Assembly: GCA_934646115.1 (NCBI GenBank)
Contig: CAKUEM010000050.1
Span: forward strand, 1 to 11,380
DNA length: 11,380 bases
Source of the DNA: an uncultured Oscillospiraceae bacterium
GTDB lineage: Bacteria > Bacillota > Clostridia > Oscillospirales > JAAYXM01
Reading direction: 5' to 3'
A program made the position numbers and the translations under genes. Below, piece after piece: positions 6,498 to 11,380 of this stretch (the first letter of the stretch is position 1; each line of letters starts with the position of its first letter). The notes under the pieces were generated by a model that had not been told where the DNA came from, did no database searches, and was given only the letters and a program-made list of their open reading frames with translations.

Positions 6498-6526
6498 ATT
6501 ATATGAAATTTCGCGTGTATTGTCAA
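6498..6526 (-). promoter_or_regulatory. Fully consensus promoter of the tRNA-Leu gene
   Basis: On the minus strand TTGACA (6526-6521) and TATAAT (6503-6498) are separated by 17 bases. The start would be near 6491, about 15 bases before the mature tRNA 5' end. Confidence 0.9.
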
Positions 6527-6616
6527 GAGTTATTTCGAAAATATTTTCCGTTTTCGCATGTTTTGCCGCAAATTGCCCGATGTGCGCCGTTTCGCAAAAA
6601 ACATCACGTTTCCCCA

Positions 6617-6646
6617 TTGCCAGCGCGCGGGTTCTTCTGCTATAAT
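6617..6646 (+). promoter_or_regulatory. SigA-type promoter of prfB
   Basis: TTGCCA at 6617-6622 and TATAAT at 6641-6646 are separated by 18 bases. Transcription would start near 6653, leaving a leader of about 110 bases before ATG 6763. Confidence 0.72.
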
Positions 6647-6663
6647 AAATATGAATTTTCGCG

Positions 6664-6746
6664 GCATGGGCGCGCAAAAACGCCTGTCCTCCCCTTCTTT
6701 TGCAGGGTTTTGCGCCATGCGCGAACACGTTTGCCGGTTTTCCGGC
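6664..6746 (+). promoter_or_regulatory. Structured prfB leader with two hairpins
   Basis: GCATGG (6664-6669) plus CGCAAAA (6673-6679) pair with TTTTGCG (6708-6714) plus CCATGC (6715-6720), making a 13-bp stem with a three-base bulge. Its loop contains the pyrimidine run TCCTCCCC. A second perfect hairpin, GCCGG-TTTT-CCGGC (6733-6746), ends six bases before the GGAG ribosome binding site at 6752. Whether this regulates RF2 synthesis is inference. Confidence 0.4.
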
Positions 6747-6762
6747 GGATTGGAGCTTTTTT

Positions 6763-7878
6763 ATGATAGAACTGGAAGAATATCGTCTGCGCCTTGCCGG
6801 GCTTGCCGAGCCGCTTGCCGAGCTGCGCGAGGCGCTGGATATCGATCATTGCAGCGAAGAGATCGCCGCGCTTCAAGAGGAATCCGCCAAGGACGGGTTT
6901 TGGGACGATCTTTCCGCCTCGCAGAAGGTGCTGCAAAAAATCAAGCAGCTGCAAAGCCGCGTGGATCATTTTACGCGCCTGCATCAGACCTATGAAGATG
7001 TGACCACGCTGTGCCAGATGGCGATCGAGGAAAAGGAAGAATCGCTGACGGCAGAGGTGCAGGAGGGGCTTTCTCAGCTTGAGCACGATTTGGAAACGCA
7101 GCGGCTCGCGACCCTGCTTTCCGGCGAATATGACCACAACAACGCAATCATGAGCTTTCAGGCGGGCGCGGGCGGCACGGAGGCGCAGGACTGGGCGGAG
7201 ATGCTGTATCGCATGTACACGCACTGGGCAGAACGGCACGGATTTTCCTATAAGATCCTTGATTATTTAGACGGCGAGGAGGCGGGCATCAAGTCCGCCA
7301 GCATCCTGATCGAGGGCGAAAACGCATACGGCTATCTGCGCAGCGAAATGGGCGTGCATCGCCTGGTTCGCATTTCGCCGTTTGACTCGTCCGGCCGGCG
7401 GCACACGTCGTTTGCCGCGATCGAAGTCATGCCGGAGATCAATGAAGAGATTGAAATTGAGATCCGCGACGATGATCTTCGGGTCGATACCTATCGCTCG
7501 AGCGGCGCGGGCGGGCAGCACGTCAATAAAACAGATTCCGCCGTGCGCATCACGCATTTGCCGACCGGGATCGTGGTCGCCTGCCAGAATGAGCGCAGCC
7601 AGCACCAGAACCGCGAGGTCGCGATGCGCATGCTGAAATCCAAGCTGGTTGAGATCAAAGAACGCGAGAATTTAGAGCGCATTGAGGACATCAAGGGCGA
7701 GCAGAAGCTGATCGAATGGGGCAGCCAGATCCGCTCCTATGTGTTTATGCCCTACACGCTGGTCAAGGACCACCGCACGAATTTTGAAAGCGGAAACATC
7801 AACGCGGTGATGGACGGCGATATCGACGGATTTATTAACGCATACCTCAAAATGCGCGCGATCGAAGATAAAAAATAG
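6763..7878 (+). CDS. prfB: Peptide chain release factor 2 (RF2)
   Basis: This 371-residue class I release factor recognises UGA and UAA in the ribosomal A site and triggers peptide release. The stop-codon-reading tripeptide S205-P206-F207 (within RISPFDSSGRRHTSF) marks RF2 rather than RF1. The catalytic motif G250-G251-Q252 lies in SSGAGGQHVNKTDSAVRITHLPTG; both positions coincide with E. coli RF2 numbering. GGAG at 6752-6755 stands seven bases before ATG 6763, which fixes the start; a longer form from TTG 6700 would translate the leader hairpins and is rejected. The N-terminal region where many RF2 genes have the in-frame TGA and +1 frameshift reads continuously here as LREALDIDHCSEEI. A strong terminator follows. 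Confidence 0.97.
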   Translation: MIELEEYRLRLAGLAEPLAELREALDIDHCSEEIAALQEESAKDGFWDDLSASQKVLQKIKQLQSRVDHFTRLHQTYEDVTTLCQMAIEEKEESLTAEVQEGLSQLEHDLETQRLATLLSGEYDHNNAIMSFQAGAGGTEAQDWAEMLYRMYTHWAERHGFSYKILDYLDGEEAGIKSASILIEGENAYGYLRSEMGVHRLVRISPFDSSGRRHTSFAAIEVMPEINEEIEIEIRDDDLRVDTYRSSGAGGQHVNKTDSAVRITHLPTGIVVACQNERSQHQNREVAMRMLKSKLVEIKERENLERIEDIKGEQKLIEWGSQIRSYVFMPYTLVKDHRTNFESGNINAVMDGDIDGFINAYLKMRAIEDKK

Positions 7879-7921
7879 CGCCCTTCCGGCGCTCATTGGG
7901 CGGCAACGCCCGGTTTATGGC

Positions 7922-7963
7922 AAGCGCCCCGGTCTGTTTCACACAGGTCGGGGCGCTTTTCTT
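7922..7963 (+). terminator. Intrinsic terminator of prfB, between convergent genes
   Basis: AAGCGCCCCGGTCTG (7922-7936) pairs with CAGGTCGGGGCGCTT (7944-7958), with two G-U wobbles, across a 7-base loop. TTTTCTT follows. It lies eight bases before the end of the convergent metA; for metA transcripts the downstream U-tract is poor, so it mainly serves prfB. Confidence 0.9.
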
Positions 7964-7970
7964 AGCTCCG

Positions 7971-8900
7971 TTACGCCTTGGTATGCAGCTCCCGCTCCAA
8001 ATCATACGGCGTGGTTTGATACACATAATAATTCAGCCAATTGGTATAAAGCAGGTGCGCATGCGCACGCCACGACACGATCGGCGGACGCGACGGATCA
8101 TCGCCCTCGAAATAATTCTTCGGCAGCTCGATCGAAAGCCCCCGCTCCCGGTCGCGAAAATACTCGCCCGCAAGCGTATCCGGGTCATACTCCGGGTGAC
8201 CGGACACGAAGATATGCCGCCCGTCACGTGTGGCAACCAGGTACGGACCACTCTCATCTGACCGAGCGAGAATCTCCAGCCGACGCACGCGGCGAATATC
8301 CTCCTCGCGGTTCATGCTATGGCGGGAATGCGGCGCATAAAACACATCGTCAAACCCGCGCAGAAGCGGCGACGTTTTGTTGCAAAGCGTTTGCGGAAAC
8401 ACGCCAAACAGCTTCTGCGGCAGCGCATATTTCGGAATTTTATAATGATAATACAGCGCCGCCTGCGCGCCCCAGCAGATATGCAGCGTGGAATGCACAT
8501 TCGTCTTGCTCCATTCCATGATCTCGCAAAGCTCCTGCCAATAATTCACCGCCTCAAACTCCATGTTCTCCAGCGGCGCGCCGGTGATGATCATGCCGTC
8601 ATAGCGCTCATTTTTAATGTCCTCAAACCGGCAGTAAAACGAAAGCAGATGCTCCGCCGAGGTGTTTTTCGGCGTGTAGGTCGCCGTTTGCAGCAGGTCG
8701 ACCTTAATTTGCAGCGGCGTATTCGACAAGCAGCGCATGAGCTGCGTTTCGGTTGTGATCTTCGTTGGCATCAGGTTGAGGATCAGGATCTTCAGCGGGC
8801 GAATATCCTGATGCAGCGCGCGCGACTCTGTCATCACAAAAATATTCTCCGCCTCCAAGACACGGCGCGCGGGTAATCGGTTTGGAATTTTTACTGGCAC
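7971..8900 (-). CDS. metA: Homoserine O-acyltransferase MetA, predicted acetyl-CoA type
   Basis: This 309-residue enzyme carries out the first committed step of methionine synthesis, acylating the hydroxyl of L-homoserine in the cytoplasm. Residues match the family at identical numbering: catalytic Cys142 (HICWGAQAAL) and His235/Glu237 (VSGHPEYD). Residue 111, in TGAPLENMEF, is Glu; in this family Glu111 goes with acetyl-CoA and Gly111 with succinyl-CoA. The enzyme is therefore predicted to be a homoserine O-acetyltransferase despite the MetA (not MetX) fold. The start is GTG 8900, since MPVKIPNRLPA aligns with the family N-terminus MPIRVPDELPA. An ATG at 8905 in another frame gives only a four-codon ORF. 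GGAGG lies nine bases upstream of the GTG. Confidence 0.95.
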   Translation of the reverse strand: MPVKIPNRLPARRVLEAENIFVMTESRALHQDIRPLKILILNLMPTKITTETQLMRCLSNTPLQIKVDLLQTATYTPKNTSAEHLLSFYCRFEDIKNERYDGMIITGAPLENMEFEAVNYWQELCEIMEWSKTNVHSTLHICWGAQAALYYHYKIPKYALPQKLFGVFPQTLCNKTSPLLRGFDDVFYAPHSRHSMNREEDIRRVRRLEILARSDESGPYLVATRDGRHIFVSGHPEYDPDTLAGEYFRDRERGLSIELPKNYFEGDDPSRPPIVSWRAHAHLLYTNWLNYYVYQTTPYDLERELHTKA

Positions 8901-8932
8901 GGCATTGTTCCTCCTGTCCTCGTCTGCACAGC

Positions 8933-8948
8933 GCGCCGATCAGGCGCC
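8933..8948 (-). other. Small hairpin in the metA leader
   Basis: GCGCC and GGCGC are separated by about five bases within the roughly 50-base metA leader. The leader is too short for a SAM or T-box riboswitch. Any regulatory role is speculative. Confidence 0.25.
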
Positions 8949-8959
8949 CATATACAGAT

Positions 8960-8987
8960 ATTATACCAAATTCGAAAAAAAAGGCAA
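8960..8987 (-). promoter_or_regulatory. SigA-type promoter of metA with extended -10
   Basis: On the minus strand TTGCCT (8987-8982) and TATAAT (8965-8960) are 16 bases apart, and TGG directly precedes the -10, giving the extended TGnTATAAT form. The spacer includes an eight-base T run that may double as a terminator tail for the anti-sigma gene ending at 9001. Confidence 0.72.
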
Positions 8988-9000
8988 TCCCCCGCGCGGC

Positions 9001-9579
9001 TTATTCCACGCTTTCGATCAGCGCACGCCATGCCTCGGCGCTGAGCGGCGCATCCGCAAAGCAGCTGAAGCTATATTCGCCGCGCTCCCAAACCGCCGCC
9101 GCGCCGTTTTCATACAGCGTTGCGCCCGGGATCGAAACGCCCGCGTCTGACGGGTAATACCCATCCTTCGCCGCAGACCCGCGCGACATGTAGAATTTAA
9201 GCTGCGCATCCCCGTTTTGATAGAACACGACCGCCATTCCGAACTGATTGGCCGCGCGGTCAAACACATATCCATCCGGCAGCGCATGCGGCACCTTCAG
9301 CGGGAAATCCAGGCTTGCCGCAAGCTCCGCGAGCGTTGCATATTCCACCACGCCGCCCGGCGCAGTCACCGGCGGCGGGGTCACCGCATCCGGCGTGGTA
9401 AAATAGCGCTGGGCAAAATAGGCGCCGACCAGCAGCACCAGGCACGCGGCAAGCGTCCCCGCGATTTGATAAATCGGCGGGCGGCGCTTTTTTTGCGCGG
9501 TGCGCAGCGCGTCCAGCACCCGCGCGCGCAGCGCCGGCGTGACCGTGATATTCTCCATGATCTGGTTGTATTTAATCAT
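9001..9579 (-). CDS. Membrane anti-sigma factor with DUF4367-like extracytoplasmic domain
   Basis: This 192-residue protein is encoded directly after, and overlapping, an ECF sigma gene. The order is a short cytoplasmic N-terminal part (about 1-35, MIKYNQIMENITVTPALRARVLDALR), one membrane span (about 37-57, rich in A, L and V), a Pro/Thr-rich linker, and an extracytoplasmic domain (about 75-192). That domain contains FPLKVPHALPDGY, AVVFYQNGDAQLKFYMSRG and WERGEYSFSC, a pattern like DUF4367. It should bind and hold the sigma factor until an envelope signal releases it. There is no zinc-type HxxxCxxC motif, so it is not a ZAS-domain anti-sigma factor. The start is uncertain: ATG 9588 sits only three bases from GGAGG, while ATG 9579 gives the more usual N-terminus. 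Confidence 0.75.
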   Translation of the reverse strand: MIKYNQIMENITVTPALRARVLDALRTAQKKRRPPIYQIAGTLAACLVLLVGAYFAQRYFTTPDAVTPPPVTAPGGVVEYATLAELAASLDFPLKVPHALPDGYVFDRAANQFGMAVVFYQNGDAQLKFYMSRGSAAKDGYYPSDAGVSIPGATLYENGAAAVWERGEYSFSCFADAPLSAEAWRALIESVE

Positions 9580-10132
9580 CGAAATCATACTCCTCCCGCA
9601 GCGAAGTTTTTAAAAGCTCGCGCGCACGATGCAGCAGCGAGCGCACCGTGCTTTCTTTCATGCGCAAAATCGCGGCGATCTCCGCGCCGGTATATCCCTC
9701 GTGATAAAACAGATGGATCGGCGCGCGGTATTTCGGCGGCAGCGCCGCCACCGCGTCCCACACAAACGAGAGCTGCTCGCGCTCCGCAAGCGGCAGATTC
9801 TCCGGGATCTCCTGCGTGTGCTTGACCCAGCCGCTCGCGAGCCGGTTCTTGCTTAAATTGATCGCCACGCGCAAAAGCCACGCCTTTTCATGCTCTGCGC
9901 TTTCAAACTTCGGCACGCTCTGCATCCGGCGCACAAAGGTCTCCTGCAGCACATCCTCCGCATCGGCGCGATTGTGCAAATACGCGGTCGCTGCGCGCAA
10001 AACCGCCGTGCCGTATGTGTCAAACGCGGCGCTCACCTCCGCAAGACGCGCCGCGTCCGGCTCGGATACCCGCGCCGCAAAGAATAAGATCCGCCGCCAA
10101 ATGCCGCGCGGACGGCGCAAACAGGCTTCCAT
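9572..10132 (-). CDS. ECF (group 4) RNA polymerase sigma factor
   Basis: This 186-residue sigma-70-like factor has region 2 at about residues 40-105 (VLRAATAYLHNRADAEDVLQETFVRR, then FESAEHEKAWLLRVAINLSKNRL). Region 4 lies at about 125-178 (AVAALPPKYRAPIHLFYHEGYTGAEIAAILRMKESTVRSLLHRARELL). It lacks regions 1.1 and 3, as ECF sigmas do. An N-terminal extension of about 25 basic and hydrophobic residues (MEACLRRPRGIWRRILFFAAR) precedes region 2 and is unusual. ATG 10132 is preferred because GGGGAGA stands six bases upstream; an upstream ATG giving MRKTRKGEIGM and a TTG at 10207 are poorer. The gene ends in TAA at 9574-9572, overlapping the anti-sigma gene. A bipartite promoter matching the one on the divergent gene suggests autoregulation. 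Confidence 0.92.
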   Translation of the reverse strand: MEACLRRPRGIWRRILFFAARVSEPDAARLAEVSAAFDTYGTAVLRAATAYLHNRADAEDVLQETFVRRMQSVPKFESAEHEKAWLLRVAINLSKNRLASGWVKHTQEIPENLPLAEREQLSFVWDAVAALPPKYRAPIHLFYHEGYTGAEIAAILRMKESTVRSLLHRARELLKTSLREEYDFDD

Positions 10133-10178
10133 TCCGATCTCCCCTTTTCGCGTTTTTCGCATGTCCCATGCAGTTATT

Positions 10179-10206
10179 ATACAATAAAACCGCGCCGGAT
10201 GTTGCA
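10179..10206 (-). promoter_or_regulatory. Putative ECF-type autoregulated promoter of the sigma/anti-sigma operon
   Basis: On the minus strand TGCAAC (10206-10201) and GTAT (10182-10179) are 18 bases apart, in the wider form TTTTGCAACAT-N14-TTGTAT. The AAC-containing -35 is typical of ECF sigma promoters. The -10 also reads TATAAT, so SigA could contribute basal transcription. Confidence 0.6.
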
Positions 10207-10231
10207 AAATTTTTTAATTTTTTTGCAACAT
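10199..10231. repeat. 11-bp inverted repeat formed by back-to-back -35 elements
   Basis: ATGTTGCAAAA (10199-10209) and TTTTGCAACAT (10221-10231) are exact complements around an 11-base, T-rich centre. Each arm holds the -35 box of one of the two divergent promoters. Confidence 0.85.
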
Positions 10232-10251
10232 TTTCCGCCGCCCGGTTGTAT
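10224..10251 (+). promoter_or_regulatory. Putative ECF-type promoter of the secreted protein gene
   Basis: TGCAAC (10224-10229) and GTAT (10248-10251) are 18 bases apart, identical in spacing and wider context to the promoter on the other strand. The -10 region reads TTGTATTCC, which is not a SigA -10, so this promoter should depend on the ECF sigma. Two small hairpins follow: CCCGG-N7-CCGGG (10241-10257) and CCGCA-N5-TGCGG (10263-10277), the latter in the leader. Confidence 0.6.
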
Positions 10252-10304
10252 TCCGGGTGAAACCGCACAGAATGCGGCTCGAAAAACAGAAAGGATGACG
10301 AATT

Positions 10305-11168
10305 ATGAAAAAAGCAATTGCATGGATCCTCGCGCTGACCACTGCCGCGTCGCTCAGCATCGGCGCACACGCCGCAGCAACGCCGCCCACCGCCGCGCAA
10401 AGCGCCGCCGTTTCGATCACGATTAACGGCAAATCGCTTGCGCCGCAAGGCTTTATGCAGGGCGACGCCGCAATGATCCCCGTTCGTGCCGTGTGTGAGG
10501 CGCTTGGATTCACCGTGACCTGGAACGCCGACCGCACCGTGCAGCTCAACAACGGCATGATGCAAACCCGCCTGACGATCGGCGAGGACCGCTATGTGGT
10601 GTATACCGCAAACCCCGATCTGGTCGGCATGAGCGCGCCGTTTTCGCTTGGCGCCGCGCCGGTTTTGCGCAATAACACCACCTATGTTCCGGCAACGCTG
10701 CTGCCGCCGCTTTATGGCAACGATTCGAAGATCCTCTCGGTTGCAGACGGCGCGGTCGCGATCCATACCGAGCAAAACGCGCAGATCCCCAACCCGATGA
10801 CCGAGCATGACACGCAGGCGGCGCTCGAGCGCGCGGTCGGCTTCTCGCTGAAGCTGCCCGCCATGTCGAAGGAGTTTTCCGCGCACTATTTTGATATTTC
10901 CGGCGAGCTGGCGCAGGTCGTTTACGAGCGCGGCGAAACGCAGATCACATTCCGCATGAGCCGCGGCGAGCAGGACATCAGCGGCGATTATACTGACTAT
11001 TCGATCACAAAGACGGTATCTGTAAACGGCAATATCGTCACGCTGCGCGGCGACCGCGACGCGATGCACGGCGCAATTTGGGCGTCCGGCGGCTATTGCT
11101 ATTCGCTCTATGCGCCGGACGGCATGTCCGAAGCGCTGCTGCTTGCGCTTGCAAAAAGCACCCTGTAA
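10305..11168 (+). CDS. Secreted protein: copper-amine-oxidase-N-like domain plus DUF4367-like domain
   Basis: This 287-residue exported protein has a signal peptide (MKKAIAWILALTTAASLSIGAHA, about residues 1-23, AHA-A cleavage site). A copper amine oxidase N-terminal-like stalk domain follows (about 35-150: VSITINGKSLAPQGF, AAMIPVRAVCEALGFTVTWN, NNTTYVPATLL). The C-terminal domain (about 165-287) contains FSLKLPAMS, LAQVVYERGETQITFRMSRG, ISGDYTDY and GGYCYSLYAPDGMSEAL. This closely parallels the extracytoplasmic domain of the divergent anti-sigma factor. The stalk domain is common in Bacillota surface proteins and does not imply oxidase activity. No sortase signal is seen, so it is probably secreted or loosely wall-bound. 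AAAGGATG stands upstream of ATG 10305. It is likely a target of the ECF sigma; its biochemical role is unknown. Confidence 0.85.
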   Translation: MKKAIAWILALTTAASLSIGAHAAATPPTAAQSAAVSITINGKSLAPQGFMQGDAAMIPVRAVCEALGFTVTWNADRTVQLNNGMMQTRLTIGEDRYVVYTANPDLVGMSAPFSLGAAPVLRNNTTYVPATLLPPLYGNDSKILSVADGAVAIHTEQNAQIPNPMTEHDTQAALERAVGFSLKLPAMSKEFSAHYFDISGELAQVVYERGETQITFRMSRGEQDISGDYTDYSITKTVSVNGNIVTLRGDRDAMHGAIWASGGYCYSLYAPDGMSEALLLALAKSTL

Positions 11169-11186
11169 TATGCGGCATATACGCAG

Positions 11187-11227
11187 AAGGGCAGACGCGC
11201 GGAAGCTTCCACACGTCTGCCCTTTTT
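11187..11227 (+). terminator. Intrinsic terminator after the secreted protein gene
   Basis: AAGGGCAGACG (11187-11197) pairs with CGTCTGCCCTT (11214-11224), enclosing an inner palindrome GGAAGCTTCC. A T5 tract follows. On the minus strand the stem is followed by few U residues, so it mainly serves the plus strand. Confidence 0.88.
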
Positions 11228-11241
11228 CCATTTTGTATGTG

Positions 11242-11380
11242 TTATTCGATCAGCCCGCTCTCCTTCAGCAGCAGCTCGACATCCGTGCCCTTCACCTTCT
11301 TCATCACAAGGCGCAGCAGCTCCTTTTCCTTTAAAGACAGCTTGACCTGCGTGATCGGTTTTTTATCGATTGCGTAATAG
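11242..11380 (-). CDS. C-terminal fragment of an unidentified protein
   Basis: The minus strand is open from the window edge to TAA at 11244-11242, giving about 45 residues: YYAIDKKPITQVKLSLKEKE, then LLRLVMKKVKGTDVELLLKE and SGLIE. The peptide is Lys/Leu-rich and looks like an amphipathic helical tail. I do not recognise the family. It is convergent with the secreted protein gene, with the terminator between them. Its codon use resembles that of the neighbours, which supports a real coding end. Confidence 0.5.
   Translation of the reverse strand, partial: YYAIDKKPITQVKLSLKEKELLRLVMKKVKGTDVELLLKESGLIE

Noticed and set aside
6298..6766. Plus-strand open frames of 115-118 codons across 6298-6766
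   Set aside because: They cross the tRNA-Leu gene, its terminator and both promoters, and have no coding signature.
8319..8876. 185-codon plus-strand open frame inside metA
   Set aside because: metA on the minus strand is unambiguous down to catalytic residues; the plus frame is its shadow.
8901..8953. SAM or T-box riboswitch upstream of metA
   Set aside because: The predicted leader is only about 50 bases with one 5-bp hairpin, far too short and lacking any riboswitch core motif.
10020..11231. 403-codon minus-strand open frame antisense to the secreted protein gene
   Set aside because: Composition is that of an antisense shadow in GC-rich DNA (rich in R, A, H, no domain pattern). It also runs through the terminator, the divergent promoters and the sigma gene start.
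1..11380. CRISPR array, insertion sequence, attachment site or prophage genes
   Set aside because: No regularly spaced repeats, transposase, integrase or duplicated tRNA end was seen anywhere in the window.

Overview
The window looks like chromosome of a GC-rich member of the Bacillota, most likely an uncultured gut-type Clostridia. This is inferred from textbook SigA-type promoters, GGAGG-type ribosome binding sites, the ECF sigma/anti-sigma pair with a DUF4367-like sensor domain, the acetyl-type MetA, and MBOAT/SGNH cell-surface genes. There is no phage, insertion sequence, CRISPR array or rRNA. One tRNA gene is present.

Layout. At 1-93 (minus) is the start of a lipoprotein-like gene with an in-frame TGA exactly where the lipobox cysteine is expected. 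From a promoter at 190-218 runs a tightly overlapping plus-strand operon: an MBOAT O-acyltransferase (251-1705), an SGNH/DltD/AlgX-like exported protein (1674-2675) and an AraC-family regulator (2681-3598). A Gfo/Idh/MocA sugar-type oxidoreductase (3659-4684) and a terminator follow. This block is probably for O-acylation of a surface glycan and related sugar metabolism. Next come two small XRE-type repressor genes (4831-5148 minus; 5950-6243 plus) on either side of a DUF1273/YpsA-like SLOG protein (5275-5760). The second repressor is driven by a fully consensus promoter abutted by a 13-bp inverted repeat. A housekeeping block follows: tRNA-Leu(GAG) on the minus strand with its own consensus promoter and terminator, prfB (RF2, without the usual programmed frameshift) and, convergent to it, metA (homoserine O-acetyltransferase type).

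The right end holds the most interesting unit. An ECF sigma factor (9572-10132 minus) and its membrane anti-sigma factor (9001-9579 minus) are divergent from a secreted protein (10305-11168 plus). That protein has a copper-amine-oxidase-N-like domain followed by a C-terminal domain resembling the extracytoplasmic domain of the anti-sigma factor. The divergent intergenic region carries two copies of the same bipartite promoter, TTTTGCAACAT-N14-TTGTAT, back to back, with the two -35 boxes forming an 11-bp inverted repeat. The simplest model is that the sigma factor drives both its own operon and the secreted protein, and that the secreted protein and the anti-sigma factor sense the same envelope ligand or state. 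The window ends in the 3' part of an unidentified minus-strand gene (11242-11380).
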